Assembly: GCA_947650365.1 (NCBI GenBank)
Contig: OX393554.1
Location: forward strand, 34,242,204-34,306,203
Direction of reading: 5' to 3'
Length of the DNA stretch: 64,000 nucleotides
Origin: Chamaelirium japonicum
Lineage: Eukaryota > Streptophyta > Magnoliopsida > Liliales > Melanthiaceae
Position 1 is the stretch's first letter, and every line of letters begins with the position of its first letter. The translations under genes were made by a program, and so were the position numbers. Positions 1 through 13,399 of this stretch are shown one piece after another. The notes below the pieces were generated by a model. It searched no databases. It had not been told where the DNA came from and was given only the letters and a program-made list of their open reading frames with translations.

Positions 1-62
1 GAGAGGGGGCGATTGCACCAAGGTAGGTTTCCATTTGGGGACAGAGGAGCGAGCACGTGCGG

Positions 63-63
<1 letters not shown>

Positions 64-117
<54 letters not shown>
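64..117. repeat. (GA)n microsatellite
   Basis: A near-pure GA dinucleotide run of about 27 units. The DNA from 118 to 676 has a short G run at 140-149 and AT-rich sequence with no gene or element that I recognise. Open frames across the run are glutamate-arginine artefacts. Confidence 0.95.
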
Positions 118-119
<2 letters not shown>

Positions 120-673
120 GCCGGGGGACGGGTATCGCGCGGGGGGGGGGGAGAGGGAGATTTGGGCCGGGATGGCTCTCGCTCTCGGGGAATCGGACGA
201 CTGATCTCTCTCTTGATCGATTTGTGAATCGGACGGCTGATAGTGATTTAAATTTGAGACTATGGTGTGTGAAACAGACGGCAATGGCTGATGATCTCTC
301 TTGATTTTTTTTCTATACATGCCGAATTAATGGTGGGAGGGGGACCAGTACAGGTGGCAGCCATAGGAAAATAACCCTTGGCAAGAAAACGAGTTAATAA
401 TCGGATAAATACCCAACGTATCCCTAGTTTTTTTACATAAAAACCCTTCAAACGATTATTAAATTTTCTTTTTTACAATCAGGTCGTTCACTAATTTATT
501 ACTTCCTTCACTTAATTTCATCCCCATATTTCAACTCGATTCAATCTTAGTCATTCCCCTCTTTTTAGATGAATCTCACTCATCCTAACACCAATTTATC
601 TCATCCCCTCATTCTATCCTCCTCTCAAAAACAGATCCTGACCGTTCTTTGTACCCCCCACAAAACTGTAGCT

Positions 674-676
<3 letters not shown>

Positions 677-713
<37 letters not shown>

Positions 714-1094
714 GCTGGGTTCCTATGGCATGTCATAAGGATTACCCTATGACATACGATGAATTAGTAATGCTAGAATGTTTAGAATGTATTGAATTTT
801 TTTGAGGGTGATCACCTTACCTTAGATAGAATGTTCATAAAAAATCAAAGCATTTTAAAACTTGTTGGGACTTCAAATGTTAGAAGCTTTATCGGCCATC
901 CATTTTAACCGTTGAACTGAAAACCATCTTTGATGCCTCTAGAAGTTTTAGAATGTGCCGATTTTTTGTGGGGGTCCTATCTAAAATAGGGTGATCATCT
1001 TTATAAAAATTCAAAATATTCTAAATATTCTAGGGTTACTAATTCATCATATGTCATAGGGTACTCCCTATGACATGTCATAGGAACTCATTTA

Positions 1095-1186
<92 letters not shown>
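677..1186. mobile_element. Foldback element F1 between two (TA)n arrays
   Basis: The body 711-1096 is an imperfect inverted repeat. Both ends read inward through TTCCTATG(A/G)CATGTCATA and later GATGAATTAGTAA, giving arms of roughly 170 bp around a short centre near 885-925. It is flanked by (TA)n at 677-710 and by a longer (TA)n at 1097-1186. There is no coding capacity. The arrangement resembles rice Micron elements, which sit in (TA)n microsatellites, but Micron is not known to me to have arms this long, so the family is uncertain. The inner arm sequence is related to the copies near 16.4-17.2 kb. Confidence 0.75.
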
Positions 1187-1189
<3 letters not shown>

Positions 1190-1416
1190 GAGTTGTGAGC
1201 TGCCGGTTTAGAAAGTGAGTTGCGCTCACTTTGACCTCCCTAGAAGTTTTAGAATTTGATAAAATTTGGGGTGAGGGTGTTGTCTAAGATAAGATGATCA
1301 TCCTCACCCATTTTTATCAAATGCAAAAACTTCTAGGACCATCAAATGGTCAAAGCAAAATCTGTCATCCGCAGTCACCGGCCGTTAACATATGCAAATT
1401 TTGCTTCGACCATTTG
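1187..1416. mobile_element. Foldback element F2, left half
   Basis: This is the left arm of an inverted-repeat element whose right arm is at 15399-15560. Both ends read inward through ATGAGTTGTGAG, then CTAGAAGTTTTAGAATTTGA and GGTGAGGGTGTTG. The halves are separated by LTR element B, so B inserted near the centre of F2. A (TA)n array lies immediately outside the left end, and a (CT)n(TA)n array lies outside the right end. There is no coding content. Confidence 0.7.
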
Positions 1417-2878
1417 TGTAACATCCCAAAAATATTCATGATTTAATATTATATAATAAAAAATTTTTGGTACAAATTTCAAAATAAAAATTGGACTGTG
1501 CCATTATATCCGGCTCGTTGAAATGATAAAAAATTATATACAAAATTTTACGTTTTGAACACGTTTAGAATATTTAAAAAAATTAAAGAAAAATGACCAA
1601 GGTAAGGTTTTGAACTAGGGACCTATCAGAAAAATCTTAACTCCTTCCCCTCAAACCAGAAAACCCTTAAAACTTTTCATTCTATACTTCAGAAAAATAA
1701 ATATTTATAGTGGGGGAGGAGAAGACCAAAAAACAGCTAACCGTAGACCCTTGGTTTCTGATTGGACGAAAACGGTCAGAAGAGAGAAGACTCGGTTGAA
1801 GCAATAAATAAAATAATGGACCGCTTTGCAGTTAAGACCTTAGACCTTTGATATTCCAGAAAAAGGCCTGTAAAAACCCCCTTAGACCCAGGGTTCTGCA
1901 CTCAAGCCCCCAGCCTCGAAACCCATGCCCAGCCCCTCTGCAGCCCAACCACCTCCGCCGCTGGCCGCCGCCACCGACCGCCACCGACCACCCTCGACCG
2001 CCACCGACCGTTGCCGTCCGCTACCGGTCGCCGCCACTGCCGGTCACCGCCACGGGTCGCCGCCGCCCGCCGCCGGCCACCCCTATACTTGGTAGGCCAA
2101 AGTATAGTTTTTTTAAAAATTCCTGGGCTAAAGCCACTAGGAATCTGGGCCGAAGCCATTAAGCCATTTTATATGCTCTGGGCCGAAGCCCATTAAGCCA
2201 TTAAATATCTTCTGGGCCAAAGCTCATTAAATATCTTCTGGGTCGAAGACCATTAAGCCTAGTAACCAACTGATAAAACGACCCTGACATTAGTCAAACT
2301 AAAACACTATTGTTTAGAGCAACCTGACCCTTTTACTAGGGCAGACCACTCATTTAAATTCCATTAGAATCGGCTATTTTGATCATATCGGGAGCAAACG
2401 AACTCCGAATTGAATTCCGTCTACGGCCATGATTTCAGAATAAAAAACCCTACAAAATGAGTATAAATTCAAAATATTTTAAGAATAACCTAAATACCCC
2501 TATAAGATAAAATATATTAAATAAATTAGTTTAATTAACAAACCTAAGAAGTCCACATCGGAACTAGTTTCTGGCAAATCCTTGAAAAATGGAATATAAA
2601 ACTAACAAAATAGAATAATAAATTTTAGATTGTGAGCTTACTAAGGCATCTACAGCGGGTGAAAGATTCTACAACTATTCAGATAGGGGACTAAACCTAG
2701 TTAATTCTTGTTAAGTGTATGTCATTGAAATAAGGGTAGTATGCTATGGATTAGTTAATCTTTGAGATATGTTGATTATTTATTTGGGTGTGGGTCTAGC
2801 CCTAGCTGAGGCCAAAAAGTAACATAGGTGTGCGTCTAGCCCTGACTGAGGCCAAAAAGTAACCTGGGTATGGGTCTA
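1417..2878 (+). repeat. 5' LTR of element B, first part
   Basis: It starts TGTAACATCCC and aligns with the 3' LTR at 13400-15398. It contains a C-rich block at about 1905-2090 and four decayed copies of a unit built around CTGGGCCGAAGCCCATTAAG at 2140-2260. The LTR is interrupted by element A directly after the target duplication GTCTA (2874-2878) and resumes at 9918. Confidence 0.85.
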
Positions 2879-5450
2879 TGTAACGCCCCGGTATTTTACG
2901 GATTAATTCAACCCGTATAACACTGGGGTGTTAGAAATAAAACTTGATATAAATTAAATTCCATCAAATATGGAAATTAACTGAGCATCTTTTATTCATA
3001 ACCATGCAACATAATATAAAGGTTTGATACATGGCTTGAACTTTAAAAGCTAAAACTTAAATATGACATCAACTCTTCATATCTCTGCTCCCGCATCCTC
3101 ATAGTATGGAGTATAGAGCGTATCCTCGACTCCCTCCGGTTCTTTCTCTATTCGCTCTTCCTCTACTCCTTGTCCTATAGGATCAATCTCTGTAGAGTTC
3201 ATAACACCTATAGGGGGGTGAGTCTAATCCACTGACTCACCTATTAAACCTAGTTCATTCATGGTCAGATAAATGTACTGAAAATAATAGTTCACATGAA
3301 TATGAATAGTAATTTAAAAGTTATTGATTATCCGATTCCCTTTTAGCCTCAAACCAGGGTAGGAATCACAATCATATCCGGACACTTTTTGTTTGACACA
3401 AGGCTAGTCCCACTCCTAGGTTTCTTTTTGGCCTCTGCCAGGGCTAGCCCCACACTCAGGTTACTTTTTGGCCTCAGTCAGGGCTAGACCCACACCCAAT
3501 ATACTTTTTAGCCTCAGACAGGGCTAGCCCCATACCCGAGATTATCTTTTTGGACCACAGCCAGGGACAGTCCCACACCCAGGATTTATCTTTTAGGCTC
3601 GCAAGCCAGGGACAGCCCCACACCCAATTGAGATGATCAACACATCTTAAAACTTAACAAATCCATAACATCGTACCATTATTTCAATGATAAACACTAA
3701 TCAAGAATTAACTAGGTTTAGTCCCTTACCTGAAGTGTTGTAGAATCCTTCACTCGATGCAGATGACCTAGTAAGCTCACGACCTGAAATATAATGTTCT
3801 CTTTTGTTAGTTTTATATTCCATTTCCCAATAATCATCTGGAATCAAATTTCAATATGGATTCCTTAGGTTTTTAAACTAATTTATTTAATATATTTTAT
3901 CTTATAGGGGTATTTTGGTTATTTTTAAAATACTTTGAATTTATATCCATTTTGTAGAGTATTTTATTCTAAAACTGTGGCCGCAGATGAAACTCAATTC
4001 GGAGTTCGTTTGCTCCCGGTATGATCAAAATAGTCGGTATTGGCGGAATTTAAATGGGTGGTCTGCCTTTAGTAAAAAGGTCATGTTGCTTTCAGTAATA
4101 ATGGTTCAGTTAACGAAGGCAGAGTCATTTTATCGTAGTTTATTTGTGCTTATTGGGCTTCGGCCCATGATGTTTAATGGGATTAATGGGTTTCGGCCTA
4201 CAGTAATTTATTGGGCTTAGGCCCAGAGGCTGAATGGTTGATGGGCTACGGCCCAAAGGCTTAAGGGTTTTATTGGGCTTTGGCCCAGAAATTTAAAACA
4301 AAAACTATATTTGTGGCCTACCAGGTTTAGGGGTTTTATAATATTGGTGGTTTCGAATCATAACCACAATCATGTGGTCGCAGACGGAATTCGATTCTGA
4401 GTTCAAATAAAAAGGTTATGACCATTTTACCTTAGGGGTAAAATGATATTTTTACTTTTTAATTGTCGGTTCTGGTATTTTATGATCTCAGTAGGTGTAT
4501 TTTATCATTATGAGTCCAAGGTCCCTGACGGGGCTCAATTCAGAGTCCGTATAGGTAAAATATGGTCAATACAGTTTACATTGATAATCTATATATTTAA
4601 TGATAGGTGATTCTTAACAAAAATCATAAAGCGTTCTATTGGTTTGAGTGAGCTTTCTAAGGTTATTGGTTAGAGAGGTCATGGGTTCTATTCCAACTAG
4701 TCTTCTTTTTTATTCATGTTGCACCTAATATATAACTGGTTAAAACCCGAATTAAATTGGTTTAAATTTCATACCCGACCCGACAACCCGGGGTGGTGTG
4801 AGGCGGCGGTGGCGGCGGCCGGAGGTGGTGGCGGCGTCCGGTGGCCGACGGTCGGAGGTGGTGGCGGCGGGGGCGGCGATCGGCTACCGGAGGTGGTAGC
4901 CGGAGGCGGGCGGCGGCGCCGGCGGCGGTTGGCGACGGAGGTTTTGTAGGTGGTGGTTGGGTGGGCAAGGATATCGAGGTGGGGCTTGGGTGAAGAAATC
5001 TGTTGTAGAGGGGGGGTTTATATAGGCCTTTCGGGAATATCAAAAGTCCCAGCGCATTAAATGCAAAACAGCCCCTATCTGTTTCAACTGCGCAACTGTT
5101 CCCGTCCGATCGGAAATGAAAGGTCGACGGTTGAGATTTTTTTTGGTCTCCCCCTTTTACGATAATAATTATTTTCCTGATGTTTAGATAGAAAATTATT
5201 AAGGGTTTTCTGGTTAGAGGGAAAAAGTTAAAATATTGCTGATAGGTCCTTGGTTTGAAACCTTCCATTGGCTATTTTTTTCTTTAATTTTTAAATGCTC
5301 TAGATGTGTTCAAAACATAAAAGTTTGTATAGGTTTCTTGATCGTTTCGACGAGACGGATGCAATAGCGTAGTCCGATTTTTATTTTAAAATTTTTATAC
5401 AAAATTCTTTATTATATTATTTTAATCATTAATATTTTTGGGATGTTATA
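2879..5450 (-). repeat. 3' LTR of element A
   Basis: This 2.57-kb repeat is a direct copy of 7378-9912. It contains short tandem units built around GGCCTCAG..CAGGGCTAG (3350-3640), five copies of a GGGCTTCGGCCCA-type hairpin unit (about 4148-4285) and a G-rich block (4795-4960). Open frames over the G-rich block are compositional artefacts. Confidence 0.88.
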
Positions 5451-7361
5451 TCCTCTACCCCTAATAAAAATTTCGTCCTCAAAATTTAAAAGTACGTACC
5501 TTAGTTATTGAACTAGTGTATTTCTGATTCTAATTCCCAAGTAACTTCTTCACAATTTCTTCTAATAGTTGAGTCAAGTGATAGATTTTTGTTTTTGTCT
5601 TTCCGAACTTTCTTCCCCATAATATTATTTCATTTCCTACAGGTATTTATAAGGTAACATTCTTCCGATAACAATTCATCATCGTCCTATATTTGGATAA
5701 CCAGTCCATTCCTAATATAATGTCAAATTTTTCCAATTTCAATAGAATGAAATTGGCCACCAATTTCACATCTTCAATTCTTAGTATACAGTTTCTGCAG
5801 ACTCTGTTTGTTTTGGCCGTATCACTAAGTGCAGTAGTGAGGGCAAGTATATACCCTAACAGTCCTGTCTTCAATTGTAAGTCTCTAGCCAAGTGAATTG
5901 ATATGAACAAATGGTTCGAACTCGGACCTAAAATTACTCTAGCTAGACTTCCATAATGGTGCTTACGAAAATTCAAATTGTTCTGTTTATAACTCACTTA
6001 TTTTTAATAGGAATAATATTCTAAAAGTGGATCGTTCATACCTTTAATGACGACGTTTGATTCTTCCTCAGTAGATATTGCAAATGTTTTTCCATGTACC
6101 TTTTGATTTTGAGCAGTGCGAGCCACAGGTACTTGTGGAGCATATCGAAAAGGAGGACTGGTTGGAATGTTACCATTCAAGCGAGGACAGTATCGTTGAA
6201 AATGATCTCGCGATCCGCATGTGAAGCAAGTCCGAGGTCCTATAAATATTGAAGGACTACCCATCCTTGCTGAAAACTCTTGTATCTTTGGTCTTTTATT
6301 TGACTCTATCGATGGTGTACTCCTTTTCAGTCTATTATTTTCAAATATTTTTCGAGTTTCCTCCCATTCCCGTTCTGCCACTAAAGCAGTTTGTACTAGT
6401 TCTCCATATTTTCGAATACGGAGTACTGCCACTCTGGTTCGAATATGAGGACTCAAACCTTTTGGACTTCAGTTCTTCAGTGGCTATTAGATACTGGGCA
6501 AAACGTGACAGTTCAGTAAACTTGGCTTCATACTGGGAAATACTAAGCTTTCCTTGGAAAAGTTCTAAGAATTCTGCAATCATTTTATCTCTGGCAGCAT
6601 CTGAGAAATATTTTTCCAAAAAAACTTTTATAAACTCCTCCCAAGTGAAATTAGTTTGGGTCCTCTTGACAGAATCACACCAGTAATTTGCTTCTCCTTC
6701 TAACATATAAGTAGCTAAAGTGACTTTCTGTTCATCTGTTGCCTTCAAAGTCTCTAATATTTTTCCTATTTGCTTTAACCATCTATCTGCAATCAGATGA
6801 TCCGGTTCTCCCGTAAACACAAGGGTTTTTAGTTCTTTGAATTCCTTTAAGATAACTCCAACTCTCGAGCTTTCTTTGGAGAAATTCATCTTTTCTATAA
6901 GTTGATGTAGGGCTCCTAACACTTTGGTTAGGTCTCCATTTGGAATAGAGTTCTTCATTGAATCCATGACTCTGAAAATCTAAATAAAATTTTTTGAATG
7001 TCATGAAAGAAAACACTTTTATTTTACATATAGCCAGCTATTATTTTGAAAAAATATAGAATGTTCGTAATGATTCTCATTGCTCACTTTTCCACATGTA
7101 CATCGGTAACGCTTACAGAAAATAATCTCATTTTTATTAGGGTTAGCTAGTTTCTTCTTCTTCTTTGACTTTATTATTTTCTTCTTAGGGTTAACCTTTA
7201 CTCCCGATGAGCTACCATCAGTGATTTTCGACTTTATAACTCTGCTAGGAAAAAAAAAATTAATTCATAAGTTTATTTGAAATATATACGTAACTAAATT
7301 GTGTAGTTATCCTATCGATGTACTTCTAGTCACTCTTTTAACTCCTAGGACCTATTACCTA
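5451..7361 (-). other. Internal region of fossil A: gag-like and protease-like parts
   Basis: The minus-strand reading shows a Retrotrans_gag-type domain (about 6967-6450), then a CCHC knuckle of the form C-x2-C-x4-H-x4-C (about 6235-6195), then an aspartic-protease-like stretch ending in the typical GMDWLSKY motif (about 5690). These domains are standard for Ty3/gypsy gag-pol. This is a fossil, and no host gene is present here. Confidence 0.8.
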
Positions 7362-7377
7362 GGCTCTGATACCAAGT
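7362..7377 (-). other. Primer-binding site of element A
   Basis: On the minus strand the sequence next to the 5' LTR reads ACTTGGTATCAGAGCC. It contains TGGTATCAGAGC, complementary to the 3' end of plant initiator tRNA-Met. This fixes the element's orientation and its LTR boundary. Confidence 0.9.
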
Positions 7378-9912
7378 TGTAACGCTCTGGTATTTTACGG
7401 ATTAATTCAACCCATATAACACTGGGGTGTTAGAAGTAAAACTTGATATAAATTAAATTTCATCAAATATGGAAATTAACTGAGCCTCTTTTATTCATAA
7501 CCATGCAACATAATATAAAGGTTTGATACATGGCTTGAACTTTAAAAGCTAAAACTTAAATATAACATCAACTCTTCATATCTCCGCTCCCGCATCCTTA
7601 TAGTATGGAGTATAGAGCGGATCCTCGACTCCCTCCGATTCTTTCTCTATTCGCTCTTCCTCTATTCCTTGTCCTATAGGATCAATCTCTGTAGAGTTCA
7701 TAACACCTATAGGGGGGTGAGTCTAATCCACTGACTCATCTATTATACTTAGTTCATTCATGGTAAGATAAATGTACTGAAAACAACAGTTCACATGAAT
7801 ATGAATAGTAATTTAAAAGTCATTGATTATCCGATTCCCTTTTAGCCTCAAACCAGGGTAGGAATCACAATCATACCCGAGCACTTTTTGTCTAACACAA
7901 GACTAGTCCCACACCTAGGTTTCTTTTTGGCCTCTGCCAGGGCTAGCCCCACACCCAGGTTACTTTCTGGCCTCAGCTAGGGCTAGACCCACACCCAGGA
8001 TACTTTTTGGCCTCAGCCAGGGCTTGTCCCATACCCGGGATTATCTTTTTGGCCCGCAGCCAGGGACAGCTCCACACCCAGGATTTATCTATTAGGCCCG
8101 CAAGCCAAGGACAGCCCCATACCCAATTGAGATGATCAACACATCTTAAAAATTAACAAATCCATAACATCCTACCATTATTTCAATGACAAATACTTAT
8201 CAAGAATTAACTAGGTTTAGTCTCCTACCTGAAGTGTTGTAGAATCTTTCACCCGATGCAGATGACCTAGTAGGCTCACGACCTGAAATATAGTGCTCTT
8301 TTTTATTAGTTTTATATTTCATTTTCCAAGGATCATATGGAATCAAATTCCAATATGGATTCCTTAGGTTTTTAAACTAATTTATTTAATACATTTTATC
8401 TTATAGGGGTATTTTGGTCATTTATAAAATACTTTGAATTTATATCCATTTTGTAGAGTTTTTCATTCTGAAATCGTAGCCGCAGACGGAACTCAATTCG
8501 GAGTTCGTTTGCTCCCGGTATGATCAAAATAGTCGGTATTAGCGGAATTTAAATGGGTGGTCTGCCTTTAGTAAAAAGGTCAGGTTGCTTTCAGTAATAA
8601 TGGTTCAGTTAATGAAGGTAGAGTCGTTTTATCGTAGTTTATTTGTGCTTATTGGGCTTCAGCCCACGATGTTTAATGGGATTAATGGGTTTCGGTCCAC
8701 AGTAATTTAATGGGCTTAGGCCTAGAGGCTGAATGGTTGATGGGCTACGGCCCAAAGGCTTAAGGGTTTTATTGGGCTTCGGCCCAGAAATTTAAAATAA
8801 AAACTATATTTGTGACCTACCAGGTTTAGGGGTTTTATAATATTGGTGGTTCTGAATCATAATCACAATCATGTGGTCACAGATGGAATTCGATTCCGAG
8901 TTCAAATAAAAAGGTTATGACCATTTTACCTTGGTAATTTTACTTTTTAATTATCGGTTCTGGTATTTTATGATCTCAGTAGGTGTATTTTATCATTACG
9001 AGTTCAAGGTCCCTGACGGGGCTCAATTCAGAGTCCGTATGGGTAAGATATGGTCAATACAGTTTACCTTGATAATCTATATATTTAATGATAGGTGATT
9101 CTTAACAAAAATCATAAAGTGTTCTACTGGTTAGAGTGAGCCTTTTGAGGTTTTTGGTTAGAGAGGTCATGGGTTCTATTCCAACTAGTCTTCTTTTTTA
9201 TTCATTTTGCACCTAATATATAACGGGTTAAAACCCGAATTAAATGGGTTTAAATTTCATACCCGACCCGACAACCCGGGGTGGTGTGAGGCGGCGGTCT
9301 GCCGGTGGTGGTGGCCGGAGGTGGAGGTGGTGGCACCCGGTGGCCGACGGTCGGAGGTGGTGGCGGCGGGCGACGGCGCCGGCGGCGGTTGGCGACGGAG
9401 GTTTTGTAGGTGGTGGTTGGGTGGGCACGGATATCGAAGTGGGGCTTGGGTGAAGAAATCTGTTATAGAGGGGGGGTTTATATAGGCCTTTCGGGAATAC
9501 CAAAAATCCCAGGGCCTTAAATGCAAAACAACCCCTTTACTGTTTCAGCTGCGCGACTGTTCCAGTCCGATCGGAAATGAAAGGTCGACGGTTGAGATGT
9601 CTTTTGGTCTCCCACCTTTACTATAATAATTATTTTCCTGATGTTTAGATAGAAAATTGTTAAGGGTTTTCTGGTTAGAGGGAAAAAGTTAAAATGTTGC
9701 TGATAGGTCCTTTGTTCGAAACCTTCTATTGGCTTTTTTTTTTCTTTAATTTTTAAATGCTCTAGATGTGTTCAAAACGCAAAAGTTTGTATAAGTTTCT
9801 TGATCGTTTCGACGAGACGGACACAATAACGCAGTCCAATTTTTATTTTGAAATTTTTACAAAAAATTCTTTATTATATTATTTTAATCATTAATATTTT
9901 TGGGATGTTGCA
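7378..9912 (-). repeat. 5' LTR of element A
   Basis: This 2.53-kb LTR matches 2879-5450. Read on the minus strand it begins TGCAACATCCC at 9912 and ends GCGTTACA at 7378. It carries the same tandem units, hairpin units and G-rich block as its partner. Confidence 0.88.
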
Positions 9913-9917
9913 GTCTA

Positions 9918-10522
9918 GCTCTGGCTGAGGCCAAAAAGTAACTTAGGTGTGGGGCTAGCCTAGTCTTCTGACTAAAAGAACCTAGGTATGGGGCTTGCCT
10001 TGTTAAGACAAAAAGTACCCGGGTAATGCTTGAGATTCCTATCCTAGCTGAGGCCAAAAAGGAAATCAATGTCTTTTAAATTTCTATTCATAGTCATGTT
10101 CATTGTTTCTTTAATACATTTATCTTACCATAAATGAACTAGGTTTAATAGATGAGTCAGCCGATTAGACTCACCCCCTTATAGGTGTTATGACCCGTAC
10201 AGAGACTGACCCTACAGACAAGGAGAGGAGGAAGCACGAATAGAGACTGAAGCAGAGGGGATCGAAGATCCGCTATACACTCCATATTATGATGAAGCGG
10301 GAGCGGAGATGTGAAGAGTGGAAGATTATAGATGTTACGTTAAAACTTTAAGTTGTTATATTTTAAGTCATGTACCAAACCTTTATATTATAATGCATGG
10401 TTATGAATAAAAGAGGCTCAATTAATTTCATATTTGATAGGATTTATTTTATACCAAGTTTTTCTTCTCTTACCCCAGTGTTATACGGGTTGATTAAATC
10501 CATAAAATATCGGGGCATTACA
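9918..10522 (+). repeat. 5' LTR of element B, second part
   Basis: This continues the LTR interrupted at 2878 and ends in GGGGCATTACA. It aligns with the last 600 bp of 13400-15398. GTCTA at 9913-9917 is the second copy of the target duplication made by element A. Confidence 0.85.
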
Positions 10523-10538
10523 ACTTGGTATTAGAGCC
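10523..10538 (+). other. Primer-binding site of element B
   Basis: The sequence ACTTGGTATTAGAGCC directly follows the 5' LTR. It is the same tRNA-Met type as in element A and shows that B is on the plus strand. Confidence 0.85.
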
Positions 10539-13399
10539 TAGGTAATAGGTCCTAGGAGTTAAAATTTATGAACAAGAAGGACATCGGTAAGGTAGTCACT
10601 TAACCTAGAGCACAAGTTTGGTTCATGTGAAGTTGATCTAAGTACACCTAACCCTAGATAATTAAGACATTGATGTCCTAAGACACTTAATTGCTAGAAC
10701 AAAGTATATATACTGAACTTAAATTTAGGATATCTTCTTTAAATATGTTATAATAATTTTCGATGCGTAGGTCTGAGACAATTACATTGGATGCTTAAAA
10801 GTTAATCAACCTAGAAGACAATATTGGTGCATCAAAATTAGAACGTATGATCACCTAAAGAGAACTAGAAACTAACTAGAATTATAGGATGCCGCTTTGT
10901 AACGATATGAAAACATAAGAAGGTGTTATAAACCCTAGTAGTAACTCAATTAGGGTAAGAAATCACTAAGGAGTAACTTAATTTAAGATCCTATCTCCTA
11001 AGACCTCTTTTTGAGAACATGTTTCTACCGTGTCTTAGCAGAAATAATGTTCAATGATCATTAGAAAGAAACTATTCTTAAGTCTTTTATTAATGTAAAC
11101 ATAGTGTAAAAAATAAAAATAAAAAATCGTGTATCAAAGACTAAGATCTCTTTCCTATGTAACCTGAAACCTATCCAAAGTATTAGAACCTTTTCTAGGT
11201 TAATCAACTTTGATGAGAGTAGGTTAACTCAGGAATTAGATTTATGTACGCCAATTACTCGGAAAAAAAAATAAAGTGTCCATGATAGCCCCTATAAAAA
11301 CTAAGATACTTTTCAGATTCTATAGTCGAGTTGAATATAGAATACTAAGTCACCTTCTAATATTTACAAAAACATGGTGAGATCTGGGTTGAGTCATTAG
11401 TGCATAGAGGACTGATTTCTAGTACATAATTGACTTAGAAATTAAAACATGTTCTGTGATAATTAGGATCGAGGTTAATCATCACTTCTCAAATTCGAGT
11501 TCAACGGAAAGGGCTACCTAGGAAAGGGCTGTCTGGGGTTAGGTGGAGCCGTTCCATGGGCAAAAGGGCTGCCAATTACTAGTGTGGAGACACCAAAGGT
11601 GGAGCCGCCTAAGACTTTGACTTCGAGATCATGATGGTTTACCTCTGCATCCTAAATGATCAGAGTAAAATAGTTTGAAGTTTTTAATAGTTTAAAAAAA
11701 ATTAAACAATTAAATTACCTTAACCCTCAGGCCAATGTAGGAATTGATAAGAGGCAGTGGACTTGCACCTTAGAAGGCTTTTACCTGGTCATATAGAAAT
11801 ACTCATCACAAACTTACTTAAGTCATATCAGAGTTTAGCCATATATGAAAAAAAAATGATAATCGAAGCACAGATGTGAAATTAAGAACTTCAAGAATTG
11901 GATACAAGTTAGAAAAGGGGAAGCAATAGAAAACTGGAGTCTTGGTACAGACAATAAACTAAGATTTCGGAAAAGATTAGTAGTTACTGATGCTCCTTAT
12001 CTACGAGAAGATATATTAACAGAAGCTCATCGGTCAAAATTTTCTATTCACTCAATCTAGGCCTTATTTCCGTCCTGTCCAACAAGGACCTGTGGATCAC
12101 CCTGCTCAAAGAGTGCCTCGCAAGACTTTTGCTGTACCGACTGACAATGATGTCACCAAAGGTGCGAACTATTTTTCTTTCAAACAATATAGCAGTAACT
12201 ATGAAAATACTTAAATTCGTAGGATTAATTCCAAATTTTTAAAAGTTTAGCACGAATTACTTTGGACCCCGGTACAAATCATACATATTCAACTAAAGGC
12301 AGAACCAGCAGGATACACCCTACTCATCACGACAATGCTTAGTGTTAATCCGAAAACTTTCTATTAAATACCAGAGGATACATTACTTATAAGTTATGAG
12401 CATCCACCTTTTGTAACATCCTTTAGGAATAAAATATATGTAGCCATTAATAAGTTTCTCGATGGCTGTCAAAACCAAGAGTTTTTTTTTTTCAATGATT
12501 GTTCTCAATATAAATTTTTAGAGTTAACGCCTTAGACCCTTGTATGATAAAAAGATCAAGTTTTTTAGTCGGATTCTAATATTTGAACCGTCCCAAACTA
12601 AATCACTGGAATTGTCCCGACTCTCAGGCTAGCTCTATTCTTATATCACTGTGGTTCCTGGTGAATACAAGTAGCTAGGTATAGTTGATGTGTGAGTAGA
12701 GAAAGTCAGGAAAATTTTATTCTCAAACCTTAGAATTTATTGCCTTATTGGATCCCATAAACAAGACACTCAGATAAGTTAATAATTAACTCTTAGGAGA
12801 AAAGATTAATATTATAATGGAAAGATCTACTATCAGAGGTTTCAAAGTCAGGAAAGTAATATTAAAACTCCAAAAGGTTATCGATTAAAATTTTCTATTC
12901 CAAATATATTGACAAAGAGAAAGGAGTAAAATTTGAGTGGTCAGAACATAGTGAGAATGCATTCGAAGAACTAAAGAAGAAACTCGCTACAGCTCCGGTT
13001 TTGATAATACCAGAGAGTGGAAAGAAGTATACACTTTACACGGATGCATCTCATGTAGGGTTAGGAGGTGTACTTATTGTAGGATGGTCAAGTAGTGCCT
13101 AATGTACATCCAGCCTTTCAAGTATCCATATGAGCTTGATCCTTCTTATATTCTGGAAGATGAAAACATTCAATCAGATGCATATTACGTGGTAGTACCT
13201 GTGAGAATTTTAGACACCAAAGATAAAGTATTACGAACCAAAACTATATGATTAATAAAAGTGCTATGGCAATATCACAATGCGGAAGAAGCTACTTGGG
13301 AATTTGAGTCAGAAATACAAAAGCAATATCCACAGTTATTCGACAACTAAGGTACATATTTTAAATTTCGAGGGTGAAATTTTTATTAAAGGTAGAGAA
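10539..13399 (+). other. Decayed internal region of fossil B
   Basis: This 2.86-kb region holds only traces of coding sequence: a gag-tail-like stretch near 12060-12170, an RNase H-like stretch near 12950-13070 and a chromodomain-like stretch near 13110-13350. The rest, including 10540-11950, is AT-rich and not recognisable by eye. The tail before 13400 has a purine-rich tract of the GGTAGAGAA type expected beside a 3' LTR. The fossil carries many breaks. Confidence 0.7.

Larger units (their letters stand above)
2879..9912 (-). mobile_element. LTR retrotransposon fossil A (Ty3/gypsy, Tekay-like), nested in B
   Basis: This element has long LTRs and is flanked by a perfect 5-bp target duplication GTCTA (2874-2878 and 9913-9917). 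On the minus strand the order is 5' LTR 7378-9912, tRNA-Met primer-binding site 7362-7377, gag-like region about 6967-6004 with a CCHC zinc knuckle, retropepsin-like region about 5997-5647, polypurine tract near 5451-5465, and 3' LTR 2879-5450. I see no reverse transcriptase or integrase section, so it resembles the non-autonomous gag-bearing elements known in plants. By eye the two LTRs differ at about 4 percent of sites over the first 310 bp, implying an age of a few million years or less at usual plant rates. It is broken; only a few breaks are evident in the retained parts. Confidence 0.9.

Noticed and set aside
4762-5268. A 168-codon minus-strand frame over the G-rich LTR block
   Set aside because: It lies inside element A's LTR and is driven by GGTGGTGGCGG-type repeats. 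The paired LTR does not preserve the same frame.
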